From Polluticaenibacter yanchengensis (GTDB taxonomy: Bacteria; Bacteroidota; Bacteroidia; Chitinophagales; Chitinophagaceae), in the NCBI GenBank assembly GCA_027854065.1, contig JAQGEF010000013.1, forward strand, positions 62,001 to 126,000: 64,000 nucleotides of DNA. Direction: 5' to 3'. A program made the translations under genes and the position numbers. How positions within the stretch are numbered: position 1 is the stretch's first letter; each line of letters starts with the position of its first letter. Below, piece after piece: positions 16,904 through 26,045 of the stretch. The notes below the pieces were generated by a model. That model was not told the DNA's origin, made no database searches, and saw only the letters and a list, made by a program, of their open reading frames with translations.

Positions 16904-18694
16904 ATGCCGGCTACGTTTTACAACCAGACTATAAATGAGAACAAAGACATATTAACTGCGCTGAAAAAGAAAAGCAGTATGGTTAGCTGGATCCGCTTAT
17001 TGTGCATTGTCGTATTTTTACTAGCGGGTTTTAGCGTTTGGCAAAATGCTGCCGCTTTCAGTATCGCGCTGCTGGTGGCCAGTATTATTTGTTTTGGGTA
17101 CCTGGTTATTTACAGTGGCAGGCTGCAGGAAAAAATTGTGCACCTTACCGCATTGGTAGAAACCTGTAAAAAGGAACTGGCATGGATAAACGGCAATTAC
17201 AGGCTGTATAATAACGGGGCGGAATGGCTGACTGTTTTAAATGATGAAACCAATGATCTGGATAGTTTTGGAGAAGCTTCGCTGTTCCAGTTTTTAAACA
17301 GAACCAATAGTTACCTGGGTGGTTTACAGTTAGCACATTCTATCCAGGGAAAAACAACGAAGAAGGTAATCCTGCAGAACCAGGAAGCTATCAGGGAGCT
17401 TAAGGATAAACCGGAATGGATTCTTGAAGCGCATGTCCGTTCCCAGAAAGCACCAATTCCCAGGGACACCTACGAACACCTAAAGAACTGGCTAAACCAT
17501 ACAAGTTCAGCATTCCAGGCTGAAATATGGCACCTCATGCCGGTCATTGTTCCTGTCATTTCAGTAAGTACAATTATTGCATTGGTCGCCAGTGCCATCC
17601 CGTTCAGCTTGTTCAATATCGTCATGCTGGCAATTTTAATTGTCAATTTTTCTATTTATAAAAAGGTGACTGCAGAATATATCCACTTATCTAATGTGGC
17701 GGATAAGATCCAGGCATTGTCACCTGCTTTTAAGCATATTGAAGATGCCTCTTTTAAAAGTGAGAAACTCAATGTTATCCAGCAATCATTTTCAGATAAA
17801 GAAACCGGGGTATCATCGCAAGCGATATCTGAATTAAAAAGGATTCTTAAGCGGTTCGATTATCGTTTGAACCCGATCGTGTACACTATTTTAAGCGCTG
17901 TTCTTTTCTGGGACCTGAGGCAGGTATTTGCTCTTGAAAAATGGAAACTTAAATACAATCATCAATTTGAGAACTGGTTGCAGGCAAATGCAGAAATAGA
18001 GAAGTTGGTGTCGTATGCGACGGTCGCTTTTAATAAACCGCATTGGGTATTCCCCGATATATCTGATAACTGGTTTACGCTGGAAATGGCAAAAGTAGGA
18101 CACCCGTTAATTGTAGAGACCAAAAGTGTGACAAATCAATTCAGTATGGACCATGCTCCAACTGTAACCATTATCACCGGTTCTAATATGGCTGGCAAAA
18201 GTACCTATTTAAGAACGGTAGGTACGAATATATTACTAGCCATGGCCGGCGGCGTTGTTTGTTCGGAAAAGATGGTCTGTTCTGTCATGCGCCCGGTGTG
18301 CAGTATGCGTATTGCGGATAACCTGAGTGAGGACACTTCTACTTTTTATGCGGAGCTATTAAAGATGAAAACCATTGTTACGGCTATTAAAAACCAGGAA
18401 CATGTGATAGTACTGGTAGATGAAATGCTGCGTGGTACCAATACTTTTGACAGGCACTTGGGTTCAAAGGCTTTTATACAGCAAATGATAAAACAAAATG
18501 CGGTTGGTATCGTTGCAACGCATGATGTGGCGCTGGTAGAACTGAAAGATATATACCATGATGATATCCTGCTGGGATATTTTGATTCTGTTATTAATAA
18601 TGATGAAATTGAGTTTGATTATAAATACAAGGATGGTGTTTGTAAAACAACGAATGCCTCTTTATTGATGAAAAAGATTGGCCTGGAAGTTTAA
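16904..18694 (+). CDS. membrane-anchored MutS-family ATPase
   Basis: 596 residues. C-terminal MutS ATPase domain: Walker A GSNMAGKST at about 424, Walker B VLVDEMLRGTNT at about 505, then VATHDVAL. The N-terminal half has no mismatch-recognition domain. It has hydrophobic helices at about 28-46, 49-70 and 210-245, so the protein is probably bound to the inner membrane. This belongs to the short MutS-related group common in Bacteroidota, whose function is not established. A role in classical mismatch repair is unlikely. Divergent from the AraC gene, and followed directly by a repeat block rather than a clear hairpin terminator. Confidence 0.88.
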   Translation: MPATFYNQTINENKDILTALKKKSSMVSWIRLLCIVVFLLAGFSVWQNAAAFSIALLVASIICFGYLVIYSGRLQEKIVHLTALVETCKKELAWINGNYRLYNNGAEWLTVLNDETNDLDSFGEASLFQFLNRTNSYLGGLQLAHSIQGKTTKKVILQNQEAIRELKDKPEWILEAHVRSQKAPIPRDTYEHLKNWLNHTSSAFQAEIWHLMPVIVPVISVSTIIALVASAIPFSLFNIVMLAILIVNFSIYKKVTAEYIHLSNVADKIQALSPAFKHIEDASFKSEKLNVIQQSFSDKETGVSSQAISELKRILKRFDYRLNPIVYTILSAVLFWDLRQVFALEKWKLKYNHQFENWLQANAEIEKLVSYATVAFNKPHWVFPDISDNWFTLEMAKVGHPLIVETKSVTNQFSMDHAPTVTIITGSNMAGKSTYLRTVGTNILLAMAGGVVCSEKMVCSVMRPVCSMRIADNLSEDTSTFYAELLKMKTIVTAIKNQEHVIVLVDEMLRGTNTFDRHLGSKAFIQQMIKQNAVGIVATHDVALVELKDIYHDDILLGYFDSVINNDEIEFDYKYKDGVCKTTNASLLMKKIGLEV

Positions 18695-18758
18695 TTTTTT
18701 ATTTATTGAACCAACCCGGGTACTACTATTAAACATCGTTGTGTCACTCCCTTGTACA
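18695..18758 (+). repeat. dispersed intergenic element, family B, copy 1
   Basis: Starts TTTTTTATTTATTGAACC right after the MutS-like stop, then CTACTATT and a core containing CGTTGTGTCACTCCCTTG. An inverted second copy lies at 59641-59712. In both places a family-A element follows in the same relative orientation, making a composite of about 370 nt (here 18695-19065). The gap 18695-19092 holds no gene. Confidence 0.75.
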
Positions 18759-18911
18759 CTTGTCTCTAATTGCGGCAATCAAGGTGGTTGATCCGCATAA
18801 GCTGCAGAACTGCTCATAATATGTGGCCTAATGCCTGGGTGATTAGTAACAGACCGATCATCGGGGGTGCTGCCAGATTCTAAGCTGACGAATAGTATTG
18901 TAAATGGGGAA

Positions 18912-19065
18912 GGGCTGCGGCGGACAGCGGGCAGGCGCGCCCTGCGCCTGGTACGAGCCCGTGAAAACTAACATGCAGACGCATAACACGGCGAGTACGG
19001 CACCCCGTAGTACGCCGGACAAATGTAGACCAGGGCCCAATAGCCGACCGCCCCAAAATAAAAAA
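18912..19065 (-). repeat. dispersed intergenic element, family A, copy d (reverse)
   Basis: Minus strand: TTTTTTATTTTGGGGCGGTC, then ACATTTGTCCGGCGTAC and GTGCCGTACTCG, ending GCTGTCCGCCGCAGCCC. Its T-rich head is also the U-tract of the amn terminator (GCCTT-TTT-AAGGC at about 19067-19082), so element and terminator are fused. Confidence 0.8.
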
Positions 19066-19092
19066 GAGCCTTAAAAAGGCCCCTTCAATATT

Positions 19093-19863
19093 TTAGAACT
19101 GTAAGTGTTTTACAGTCAGTCCATTATTAATTAGCTGTTTCAGAGATTCTATACCGATCTTCAAATGTCTTTCTACATATTGAGCGGTCACGGCTTTGTC
19201 TGACGCTTCAGTTTTAACGCCTTCCGGTGTCATTGGGTTGTCACTTACCAGTAATAGCGCTCCTGTAGGAATTTTGTTGTAAAAACCTACTGAAAAGATG
19301 GTCGCTGTTTCCATATCTACAGCGTAAGCGCGAATTTTTACAAGGTATTCTTTGAACTCTTCATCATGTTCCCAAACACGGCGGTTGGTGGTATAACAGG
19401 TGCCGGTCCAGTAATCGCATCCGTAGTCACGAATGGTGGTACTAATAGCTTTTTGCAGGGCGAAAGCCGGTAGTGCGGGTACTTCAGGAGGAAAATAATC
19501 ATTTGAAGTTCCTTCTCCGCGAATGGCCGCAATCGGTAAAATTAAATCACCAATTGTATTACGTTTTTTCAGACCGCCGCATTTGCCTAAAAATAGCACC
19601 GCTTTAGGCATAATGGCCGTTAGTAAATCCATAATGGTGGCTGCAGTGGGGCTTCCCATCCCAAAATTGATAATGGTAATATTATCAGCAGTAGCGCATT
19701 GCATGGCCCTGCCAACTCCAATTACAGGCACATCGTGCCACTGAGCAAACAACTCTACATAGTTGCTAAAGTTGGTTAGCAATATGTATTCTCCAAAGTT
19801 TTCTAAAGTTTCACCGGTGTACCTTGGCAACCAGTTTTCTACAATTTCTTCTTTTGTCTTCAT
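19093..19863 (-). CDS. amn: AMP nucleosidase
   Basis: 256 residues of the PNP/UDP-phosphorylase fold. AMP + H2O gives adenine + ribose 5-phosphate. The short Bacteroidota form lacks the extra N-terminal domain of E. coli Amn. Seen: INFGMGSPTAATIMDLL, LFLGKCGGLK, and the nucleoside-phosphorylase signature YAVDMETATIF with LLLVSDNP. Cytosolic purine metabolism. Preceded by the terminator of the next gene upstream (19903-19926), so it is probably transcribed alone. Confidence 0.93.
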   Translation of the reverse strand: MKTKEEIVENWLPRYTGETLENFGEYILLTNFSNYVELFAQWHDVPVIGVGRAMQCATADNITIINFGMGSPTAATIMDLLTAIMPKAVLFLGKCGGLKKRNTIGDLILPIAAIRGEGTSNDYFPPEVPALPAFALQKAISTTIRDYGCDYWTGTCYTTNRRVWEHDEEFKEYLVKIRAYAVDMETATIFSVGFYNKIPTGALLLVSDNPMTPEGVKTEASDKAVTAQYVERHLKIGIESLKQLINNGLTVKHLQF

Positions 19864-19898
19864 AATATTGCACGTAAAACTACAAAAATTTTTGCATA

Positions 19899-19926
19899 TA
19901 AAAACCCTTTTTTTGCAAAAAGGGTT
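19899..19926 (-). terminator. terminator upstream of amn
   Basis: On the minus strand AACCCTTTTT ... AAAAAGGGTT, then TTTTATATG. It ends the 22554-19959 gene set. Confidence 0.75.
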
Positions 19927-19958
19927 AATTTATTGTTTGTTTTATGTAAATAAATTGT

Positions 19959-20879
19959 TTACTGTATTTTTTGTAGCGTTACCGGCCTTGCAAAAAACTT
20001 TTTGACTGAATCCTTGATCCTGTTGGTATCGCTGTATTTTCCAGCAACTTCCGCATAGAATATAAAGTTAACTGAATCAGCAGTTTCTAACTTTACAGAA
20101 GAATTGGCACTGTATAGTTTTTGCCTTTTAACAGCTTCTTCTTTGCCGTTTACCGATCTGAAAATAGCTTTCCAGTTATAAACGCTGTTGGTATCGTTAT
20201 TATTTACAGGAACTGGCGTATTCACTTTTTGTTGGCTGTCGACAGTAGATTGCGTTGGGGAATCAGGAATCACTTCTGTTTGTGGTGGCAACTGTTGGAT
20301 GCCTCCAAGCTTATTGGTAATAAATGGCCAGGCAACCCATACTAAACCTGCAAGAATAATGATAACCAATAAAGTGAGTATAAGTCCTTTGGAATTTACT
20401 CTTTTGTTGTTTTTACTGTTAAGCATGGGCTCTTCCAGTATGCTCTTTTTTTCGGTTAAATCAACTCTTTCTTTTAACGTGGTGCTTTCGTTGCCCGACA
20501 AGGTATCGATGTTGATATAATATCCGGGGTTTAAGATATAGTTGCCGGAGCTTTGTTTGACGATATAACCAATCCCGTAAATTTCGAAAGGATTGCCGAT
20601 GTTCAATAACTGTTTGGCCAGGCTCAACTGACTTTCAATATCGCTAAGGGCTAAAGGTTTGATCTTCTTTCTTTCTTTTGCAAAAAAATCGATGAAGGCC
20701 TCGTCTGTAACCGCGTGGCTGTTGTAAGAAAACTCAACCCCTTCTACGGGAATGTTTTTATTTTTATTGATGAAGTCGGCATCGGGAATAGTGCCATTGA
20801 TGGTAATGGTACCGATTCCTTCTAGTGTTACTGTTTTGTGGCTATATAAGAATTTTACAAGTATCTGCTCGAAACTCAC
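19959..20879 (-). CDS. HU-CCDC81-like membrane protein with SPOR-like tail
   Basis: 306 residues. The N-terminal ~130 residues (FEQILVKFLYSHKTVTLEGIGTITI ... GFG-like GIGYIVKQ) resemble the tandem HU/IHF-like domains described as prokaryotic CCDC81-type. A single transmembrane helix lies at about 168-190. A Pro/Thr/Gln-rich linker follows, then a C-terminal ~75-residue domain (NWKAIFRSVNGKEEAVKRQKL...), whose pattern recalls SPOR peptidoglycan-binding domains. Such proteins are proposed to tie envelope or peptidoglycan to DNA or cell-division components. The domain calls are from sequence pattern and the function is inferred. Confidence 0.7.
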   Translation of the reverse strand: MSFEQILVKFLYSHKTVTLEGIGTITINGTIPDADFINKNKNIPVEGVEFSYNSHAVTDEAFIDFFAKERKKIKPLALSDIESQLSLAKQLLNIGNPFEIYGIGYIVKQSSGNYILNPGYYINIDTLSGNESTTLKERVDLTEKKSILEEPMLNSKNNKRVNSKGLILTLLVIIILAGLVWVAWPFITNKLGGIQQLPPQTEVIPDSPTQSTVDSQQKVNTPVPVNNNDTNSVYNWKAIFRSVNGKEEAVKRQKLYSANSSVKLETADSVNFIFYAEVAGKYSDTNRIKDSVKKFFARPVTLQKIQ

Positions 20880-20958
20880 TATTTAAATCTTTTGTTGTAC
20901 GCAATTTAGCGATTAAAAAATTAATAAAACAGTATTTGGGCATCAAGTTATTAATTAG

Positions 20959-21996
20959 TTATCTTGCTTTATCATTTATAAGGCCGGACCACTGTTTTTT
21001 TACTACAGACCAGTCAAATGCTTTTACCTTATTAAGTGCGGCCTGTGTCAGTGATTGTACTTGATCCGGATTGTTCAGTAACCCGATGATGGCGTCTGCC
21101 ATTAACGCCGGTTTTTCAGGGTCAACTAAGCGGGCATCAATGTTATTACTAAGTAAATAAGGAAGTCCGCCTACATTGGTACTTACGACCGGCAGGCCTA
21201 AAGCCATGGCTTCTACTACGCTGATGGGCGTGTTGTCCACGTTGGTGGTATTAATGAAGATATCTTTTGTTGCTGCAAGTTTGTGCCATTCGGAACGGCT
21301 CAGTTTTCCTGTAACGATCAGGCTGTTTTGTAAATTCAGTTCCGCGGCCCTGGCTTTTACCAATGCTTCTGTCCCGTCTTTGTCAGGGCCTGTCATGGTT
21401 AAAGTAGCGTCAGGGTATTTTTCGGTAATAATCTTTAGAACATCCACAGCCATAACCGGATTGTATATCTGGTGAAAGCTTCTTACCCAATACAAATTTG
21501 GTTTTAACTGGGTTCTTTGTTTAAATGGGTATTGGCTTAAGTCTATATTGTTAGGAATATAAACCAGGTTTTTTAATCCGAACTTTTCAAAAGAGGCGTA
21601 TAGAAAATTGGAAGGTGCTACCAGGGCTGCAGCGTTGGTAAAGAAAGCTTTTTCTTTTGGGTTGGCTTTCTCTATTTTTTGTGGCAGGTTACCGCCATGC
21701 AGGATCGCTATATAAGGAATATTGAATCTCATGCATAATTCACCGGCGATCTGGGCAAACTTAAAGGCGCTGGTACTGTAAGTATCAATCAGTATAAGGT
21801 CCAGTTTACTTTTGTTGAAAATGATAGCCTTACAAATGTCCAGGAGGCGAAGTATCTTATTTTTCTTATCCGATACTTTAATAACGCTGAACTCCTCAGA
21901 AAGCTGAGGCGTTAATGTTTCTATGTTGGTTGGTGTAAATCCGTGTTTGGACAGGATATTGCCAATATATAAAATCCTTTTTTTATTATTTCCCAT
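20959..21996 (-). CDS. GT4-type glycosyltransferase
   Basis: 345 residues. GT-B glycosyltransferase: an N-terminal Rossmann domain (IPYIAILHGGNLP) and a C-terminal donor domain (PNLYWVRSFHQIYNP ... LTMTGPDKDG ... SVVEAMALGLPVVSTNVGGLPYLL). The E-x7-E region and GLPVVSTNVGG are typical of family GT4, which transfers sugars from nucleotide donors. The acceptor is not known, but cell-surface polysaccharide or lipid glycosylation is likely. It lies 18 nt downstream of the DUF1599 gene, so the two are probably one transcript. Confidence 0.9.
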   Translation of the reverse strand: MGNNKKRILYIGNILSKHGFTPTNIETLTPQLSEEFSVIKVSDKKNKILRLLDICKAIIFNKSKLDLILIDTYSTSAFKFAQIAGELCMRFNIPYIAILHGGNLPQKIEKANPKEKAFFTNAAALVAPSNFLYASFEKFGLKNLVYIPNNIDLSQYPFKQRTQLKPNLYWVRSFHQIYNPVMAVDVLKIITEKYPDATLTMTGPDKDGTEALVKARAAELNLQNSLIVTGKLSRSEWHKLAATKDIFINTTNVDNTPISVVEAMALGLPVVSTNVGGLPYLLSNNIDARLVDPEKPALMADAIIGLLNNPDQVQSLTQAALNKVKAFDWSVVKKQWSGLINDKAR

Positions 21997-22014
21997 GTTG
22001 TGCGGAGGTAACTA

Positions 22015-22554
22015 TTATTTTTTTTGCATGATTAAGGCAAAGACTGCGTAGTTTAAAATATCCATATAATTGGCATCCAGTCCTTCACTGATAATGGTTT
22101 TGCCCTCGTTTTTTATAATTTGTTTCATCCTGTGGAGTTTCATCAGGATCAGGTCGGCAAAACTTTCCTGGCTCATATTGCGCCAGGCTTCCCCGTAATC
22201 ATGATTTTTATCCAGCATAAGTGATTTCGTTTGCCGTACTTTTTCTTCATACTCCGCTTTTACAACCGCTACATCTAATGATTCATTGGTGTCTCCTTTT
22301 TGCTCCAGTTCCAGCTGAATTAATCCGATAACGGCATAGTTAATGATTCCCGCAAATTCTGATGCGACACCTTCATTTATTTTTTGTACACCGTCCTGGA
22401 TCATTCTGATGCGCCTTGCTTTGATATATATCTGGTCTACAACGGAAATGGGCCTGAGAACCCGCCAGGAAGTGCCGTAGTCGGCTGATTTTTTTATAAA
22501 AATATCTTTTGCCGAATTGATGATCTCATCATATTCTATGCTGGTATTGCTCAT
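22015..22554 (-). CDS. DUF1599 protein (two nucleotide-modification-associated repeats)
   Basis: 179 residues made of two related ~80-residue helical halves: KKSADYGTSWRVL ... RRIRMIQ and DKNHDYGEAWRNMS ... HRMKQI. This is the DUF1599 family, also called nucleotide-modification-associated domain 1. The molecular function is unknown. Divergent from folP with about 98 bp between them, an arrangement seen repeatedly in Bacteroidota. First gene of the minus-strand unit that continues with the glycosyltransferase. Confidence 0.88.
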   Translation of the reverse strand: MSNTSIEYDEIINSAKDIFIKKSADYGTSWRVLRPISVVDQIYIKARRIRMIQDGVQKINEGVASEFAGIINYAVIGLIQLELEQKGDTNESLDVAVVKAEYEEKVRQTKSLMLDKNHDYGEAWRNMSQESFADLILMKLHRMKQIIKNEGKTIISEGLDANYMDILNYAVFALIMQKK

Positions 22555-22652
22555 AGGAAATGTTCACTAAGCGTTTAAAATTAGTGCAAGTTTACTAAAC
22601 CTTCACCAAACCTGACTGATGTTTGTAAATTTGATGAAAATTAAACATAAAG

Positions 22653-23486
22653 ATGCCTGTTTTAAACTGTGCCGGAATACCGCTGGTAATTGATCGCCCT
22701 GTTGTGATGGGCATTATAAATATTACACCAGATAGCTTTTTTGAGGAAAGCAGGAAGCAAACGATTGATGAAGTATTGTTCCAGGCCGAAAAAATGTTGG
22801 AAGAAGGGGCGTCCATATTAGATGTGGGGGGGCAAAGTACGAGGCCCGGCAGTGTATTAATAGAGGTTGATGAAGAGGCCCGGAGAATTATGCCTGTTAT
22901 ATCTGCTTTGAAGGCAAGATTTTCTGATGCGGTCATTTCCGTGGATACTTACCATTCGCAAACGGCTAAGCTGGCTGTGGCTGAAGGAGCTAATATGATT
23001 AATGATATTAGTGGTGGCCTGTTGGATGTAGCGATGATAGAAACGGTTGGAGTGTTAAATGTACCTTATGTATGTATGCACATGCGTGGTAACCCGGTAA
23101 CAATGAACCTGCCGGAAAACCTGGTATATGATGACCTGATCACAGATATAACTGACTTTTTTATTAAACAATATGATCTGTGTAAAAAAGCCGGCATCAA
23201 GGATGTTATTTTAGACCCTGGGTTTGGCTTTAGTAAAACGATTGCCCAGAATTTTGAACTGGTAAAGAGATTAAATGATTTTTCCGGCCTGGACCTGCCG
23301 GTTCTGCTGGGAGTAAGCAGGAAAAGCAGTATTGTTAAAACCTTAAATGTGACCGTTGAAAGTGCTTTAAACGGAACGACCGTGTTAAATACAATTGGTT
23401 TAATGAATGGGGCCTCTATACTCAGGGTTCACGATGTAAAGGAAGCTGTAGAATGTGTTAAGCTTTTTAACATGATGTATAGATAA
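22653..23486 (+). CDS. folP: dihydropteroate synthase
   Basis: 277 residues, normal length. Joins p-aminobenzoate to hydroxymethyl-dihydropterin diphosphate in folate synthesis; target of sulfonamides. Signatures: VMGIINITPDSF near residue 20, LDVGGQSTRPGS near 60, and ILDPGFGFSKT near 190. ATG 22653 is 20 bp after TAAATTTG (22626-22633), a -7 element match. In many relatives folP is followed by a diadenylate cyclase gene; here the next gene is a large surface protein. folE lies elsewhere in the window (51982). Confidence 0.96.
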   Translation: MPVLNCAGIPLVIDRPVVMGIINITPDSFFEESRKQTIDEVLFQAEKMLEEGASILDVGGQSTRPGSVLIEVDEEARRIMPVISALKARFSDAVISVDTYHSQTAKLAVAEGANMINDISGGLLDVAMIETVGVLNVPYVCMHMRGNPVTMNLPENLVYDDLITDITDFFIKQYDLCKKAGIKDVILDPGFGFSKTIAQNFELVKRLNDFSGLDLPVLLGVSRKSSIVKTLNVTVESALNGTTVLNTIGLMNGASILRVHDVKEAVECVKLFNMMYR

Positions 23487-23560
23487 TTAATATTTAATAA
23501 GGTATAAATTCATTTAAATTTGTTTGCTATACTATTAGAATCCTTTTAATTTTCATATAG

Positions 23561-25981
23561 ATGCATAATAAATTGAAGACTTTTTTATTGTTGTTTTTTT
23601 GTTTATCTGCTTATAATTTCATTAAAGCGCAGGACCTCGATAATACGTTGCAACAATACAAGGCATTTGATCCCCAGGAAAAGATTTTTATACACTACGA
23701 TAAGAGTTTTTACAATCCGGGGGAAACGGTATGGTTTAAAGCTTATTTAACGAGTGGTGGTTTGTGGACTACAGTGAGTAAAAATTTTTATGCAGAGTTG
23801 CTGAATGAAAAAGGTGTTTTACTGGATAAAGTGTCTGCACCAATTGTTTATGGTGGCGCAAATAGTTATTTGAAAATAGATTCTAACTATAAAAGTCAGA
23901 AGGTTTTTGTAAGGGCGTACACGGTTAATAGCTTTAATAGTGATACTGCTTTCATTTATACGAAGGCTTTGACGATTATTCAACCAACGTATAAACCTTA
24001 TGATAAAAACCTTGCTAAGACGGTTGTAGATTTTCTGCCGGAAGGCGGTTCTCTGGTAGAAGGAATTGAGGGAAATGTCGCTTTTAAGGCTTACGATAAC
24101 GGAGAAGGTCAGCCGGTGACGATTAGCGGCGTGGTTAAAAATAGTAAGGGGGGAACTGTTGCTAAAATAGAAACGCTTTATGACGGGATGGGACAGTTCC
24201 TGTTAACCCCGGAAGCCAATGAAACTTATACAGCATTCTGGAGCGAAAAAAATAAGCCTGAGCAAAAAACAGTTTTGCCGGCAGCGAGCAAAACAGGTAT
24301 TGCATTAAAACTGGAATATGCCGAAGGGAAAATTGTGTATAAACTTAACAGGAGAGAAGATGCAGATGAGTCGTTGAAAAGTTTAAGCATTGTAGCTGTT
24401 AAGGGATTTAATTCTTTATATGAGGCAAAAGTGAACTTCAGTTCTAAAACTCAGATCAGGTCTTCAATTTCTGTAGATGATCTAAGCAGTGGTGTAGTTC
24501 GTGTCACTGTTTTTAATAGTGAAATGAAACCGTTGGCTGAAAGAATCTGCTTTGTAAATAATGGTAATTTTGAATTGGATGGCGATGCCTGGCTAAGTAC
24601 AGTAACTTTTGATAAAAGGGGACAGAACAGGGTGGAAGTGAAAGTAAATGACACCACACTTGCTAATTTATCACTGTCTGTTACAGATGCAGATCTGGAC
24701 GCGCCGGAATCGAATCTCCAGGATAATATTGTATCGCGTATGTTATTAACCGGAGAGTTGAAAGGTAAAGTGTACAATCCTTATTACTATTTCTATAGTA
24801 CGTCTGATAGCGTGAAATATCACCTGGACCTGGTTATGCTGACCAATGGCTGGAGAAAATTTAACTGGAATACAATTATATCCGGAAATATATCTGCTCC
24901 AAAATATATAGAAAATGATTATTTAGGGTTTAAAGGAAATATTATTGCTCCAAAGGGATTTGCAGGGAATGGATTACAGCTTACAGGTATGATGCAAACT
25001 ACAGATTCTGCCAGGGATATTATTGTTATCCCGGTTGACAGGGACGGTAATATCAATACAAGTGGTATGGTATTCTTCGACTCTGCGCGTTTATACCTGA
25101 ACTTTAATGATAAAAATAAAGCTTTTGAACCATCGATGTTGAATCTTAATAATGGTTTAATGCAAACTACAGATAACAGTGGAATATCTAACGGGATAAA
25201 AAAGATTCCTTTTAATGTGGACCCTGATTATGTTATCAGGAACAGTAAAGTAAATAAAGATGCGTATAATGTTGCAAAACAAATTTATAAAGACGGCAGC
25301 ACACTTGAGAATGTTACAGTAGTTGGAAAAACCAAAACGAATTTACAAAAACTGGATGAGCGTTATGCTTCCGGTATGTTTAGTGGTGGTTTTGGAAAAC
25401 AGTTTGACCTGGTAAATGATCCTTTTGCAGCAGGTTCATTAAATGTGTTCCAGTATTTGCAGGGAAAAGTAGCCGGTTTACAAATAACCACTAACGGTAT
25501 GGATGCTTCTTTGTCATGGCGTGGAGGAACACCTACATTATATCTGAATGAAATGATGGTGGACCAACAATCGGTAAGCTCATTAAGTATGGCAGATATC
25601 GCTTACATCAAAACATTTGCACCTGGTGAAGCGGGTGTAATTGGCGGTGGTGGCGGTGGTGTTATCGCTATCTATACAAAAAAAGGAGGTGATGGAGTAG
25701 TCAGTTCCGACAGCAGGATAAAAGTTGTAAAAATAAACGGCTATACTGCTTTAAAAGAGTTTTATTCTCCTGATTACTTAAATCCTGATGGCAAGGAATT
25801 ATATGAAGATTTACGCAAAACAATTCTTTGGGTGCCAAACCTGTTTTTGAATAAACAAAACAGCTTCAGGAGCAGGATTATCTTTTACAACAATGATATT
25901 ACAAAGCGTTTTAGGGTTGTTTTAGAGGGAATTAACGTTTATGGTAAACTGATCCACGTGGAGAAAGTGATAGAAAAATAA
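23561..25981 (+). CDS. large exported protein with TonB-receptor plug domain
   Basis: 806 residues. Signal peptide 1-23 (ending IKAQ). The N-terminal region (EKIFIHYDKSFYNPGETVWFKAYL ... VFVRAYTV) is the macroglobulin MG2-like domain common in Bacteroidota surface proteins. Several beta-sandwich stretches follow, then a plug-like domain at about 640-715 (VFQYLQGKVAGLQI ... ADIAYIKTFAPGEAG ... GGGGGVIAIYTKKG). There is no transmembrane barrel after the plug, so it is not a full TonB receptor. Probably periplasmic or surface-exposed; substrate unknown. TAAATTTG at 23515-23522 is a likely -7 element. Confidence 0.85.
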   Translation: MHNKLKTFLLLFFCLSAYNFIKAQDLDNTLQQYKAFDPQEKIFIHYDKSFYNPGETVWFKAYLTSGGLWTTVSKNFYAELLNEKGVLLDKVSAPIVYGGANSYLKIDSNYKSQKVFVRAYTVNSFNSDTAFIYTKALTIIQPTYKPYDKNLAKTVVDFLPEGGSLVEGIEGNVAFKAYDNGEGQPVTISGVVKNSKGGTVAKIETLYDGMGQFLLTPEANETYTAFWSEKNKPEQKTVLPAASKTGIALKLEYAEGKIVYKLNRREDADESLKSLSIVAVKGFNSLYEAKVNFSSKTQIRSSISVDDLSSGVVRVTVFNSEMKPLAERICFVNNGNFELDGDAWLSTVTFDKRGQNRVEVKVNDTTLANLSLSVTDADLDAPESNLQDNIVSRMLLTGELKGKVYNPYYYFYSTSDSVKYHLDLVMLTNGWRKFNWNTIISGNISAPKYIENDYLGFKGNIIAPKGFAGNGLQLTGMMQTTDSARDIIVIPVDRDGNINTSGMVFFDSARLYLNFNDKNKAFEPSMLNLNNGLMQTTDNSGISNGIKKIPFNVDPDYVIRNSKVNKDAYNVAKQIYKDGSTLENVTVVGKTKTNLQKLDERYASGMFSGGFGKQFDLVNDPFAAGSLNVFQYLQGKVAGLQITTNGMDASLSWRGGTPTLYLNEMMVDQQSVSSLSMADIAYIKTFAPGEAGVIGGGGGGVIAIYTKKGGDGVVSSDSRIKVVKINGYTALKEFYSPDYLNPDGKELYEDLRKTILWVPNLFLNKQNSFRSRIIFYNNDITKRFRVVLEGINVYGKLIHVEKVIEK

Positions 25982-25996
25982 ATTTTCGATATTTTT

Positions 25997-26025
25997 TTGA
26001 AATGTCAAATATTTGATTACTTTTG
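25997..26025 (+). promoter_or_regulatory. tRNA gene promoter
   Basis: TTG (25997-25999), 18-bp spacer, TACTTTTG (26018-26025). The best full promoter match in the window, placed about 20 bp before the tRNA 5' end. Confidence 0.75.
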
Positions 26026-26045
26026 CCTCCGCTTTACAAAAGTAA

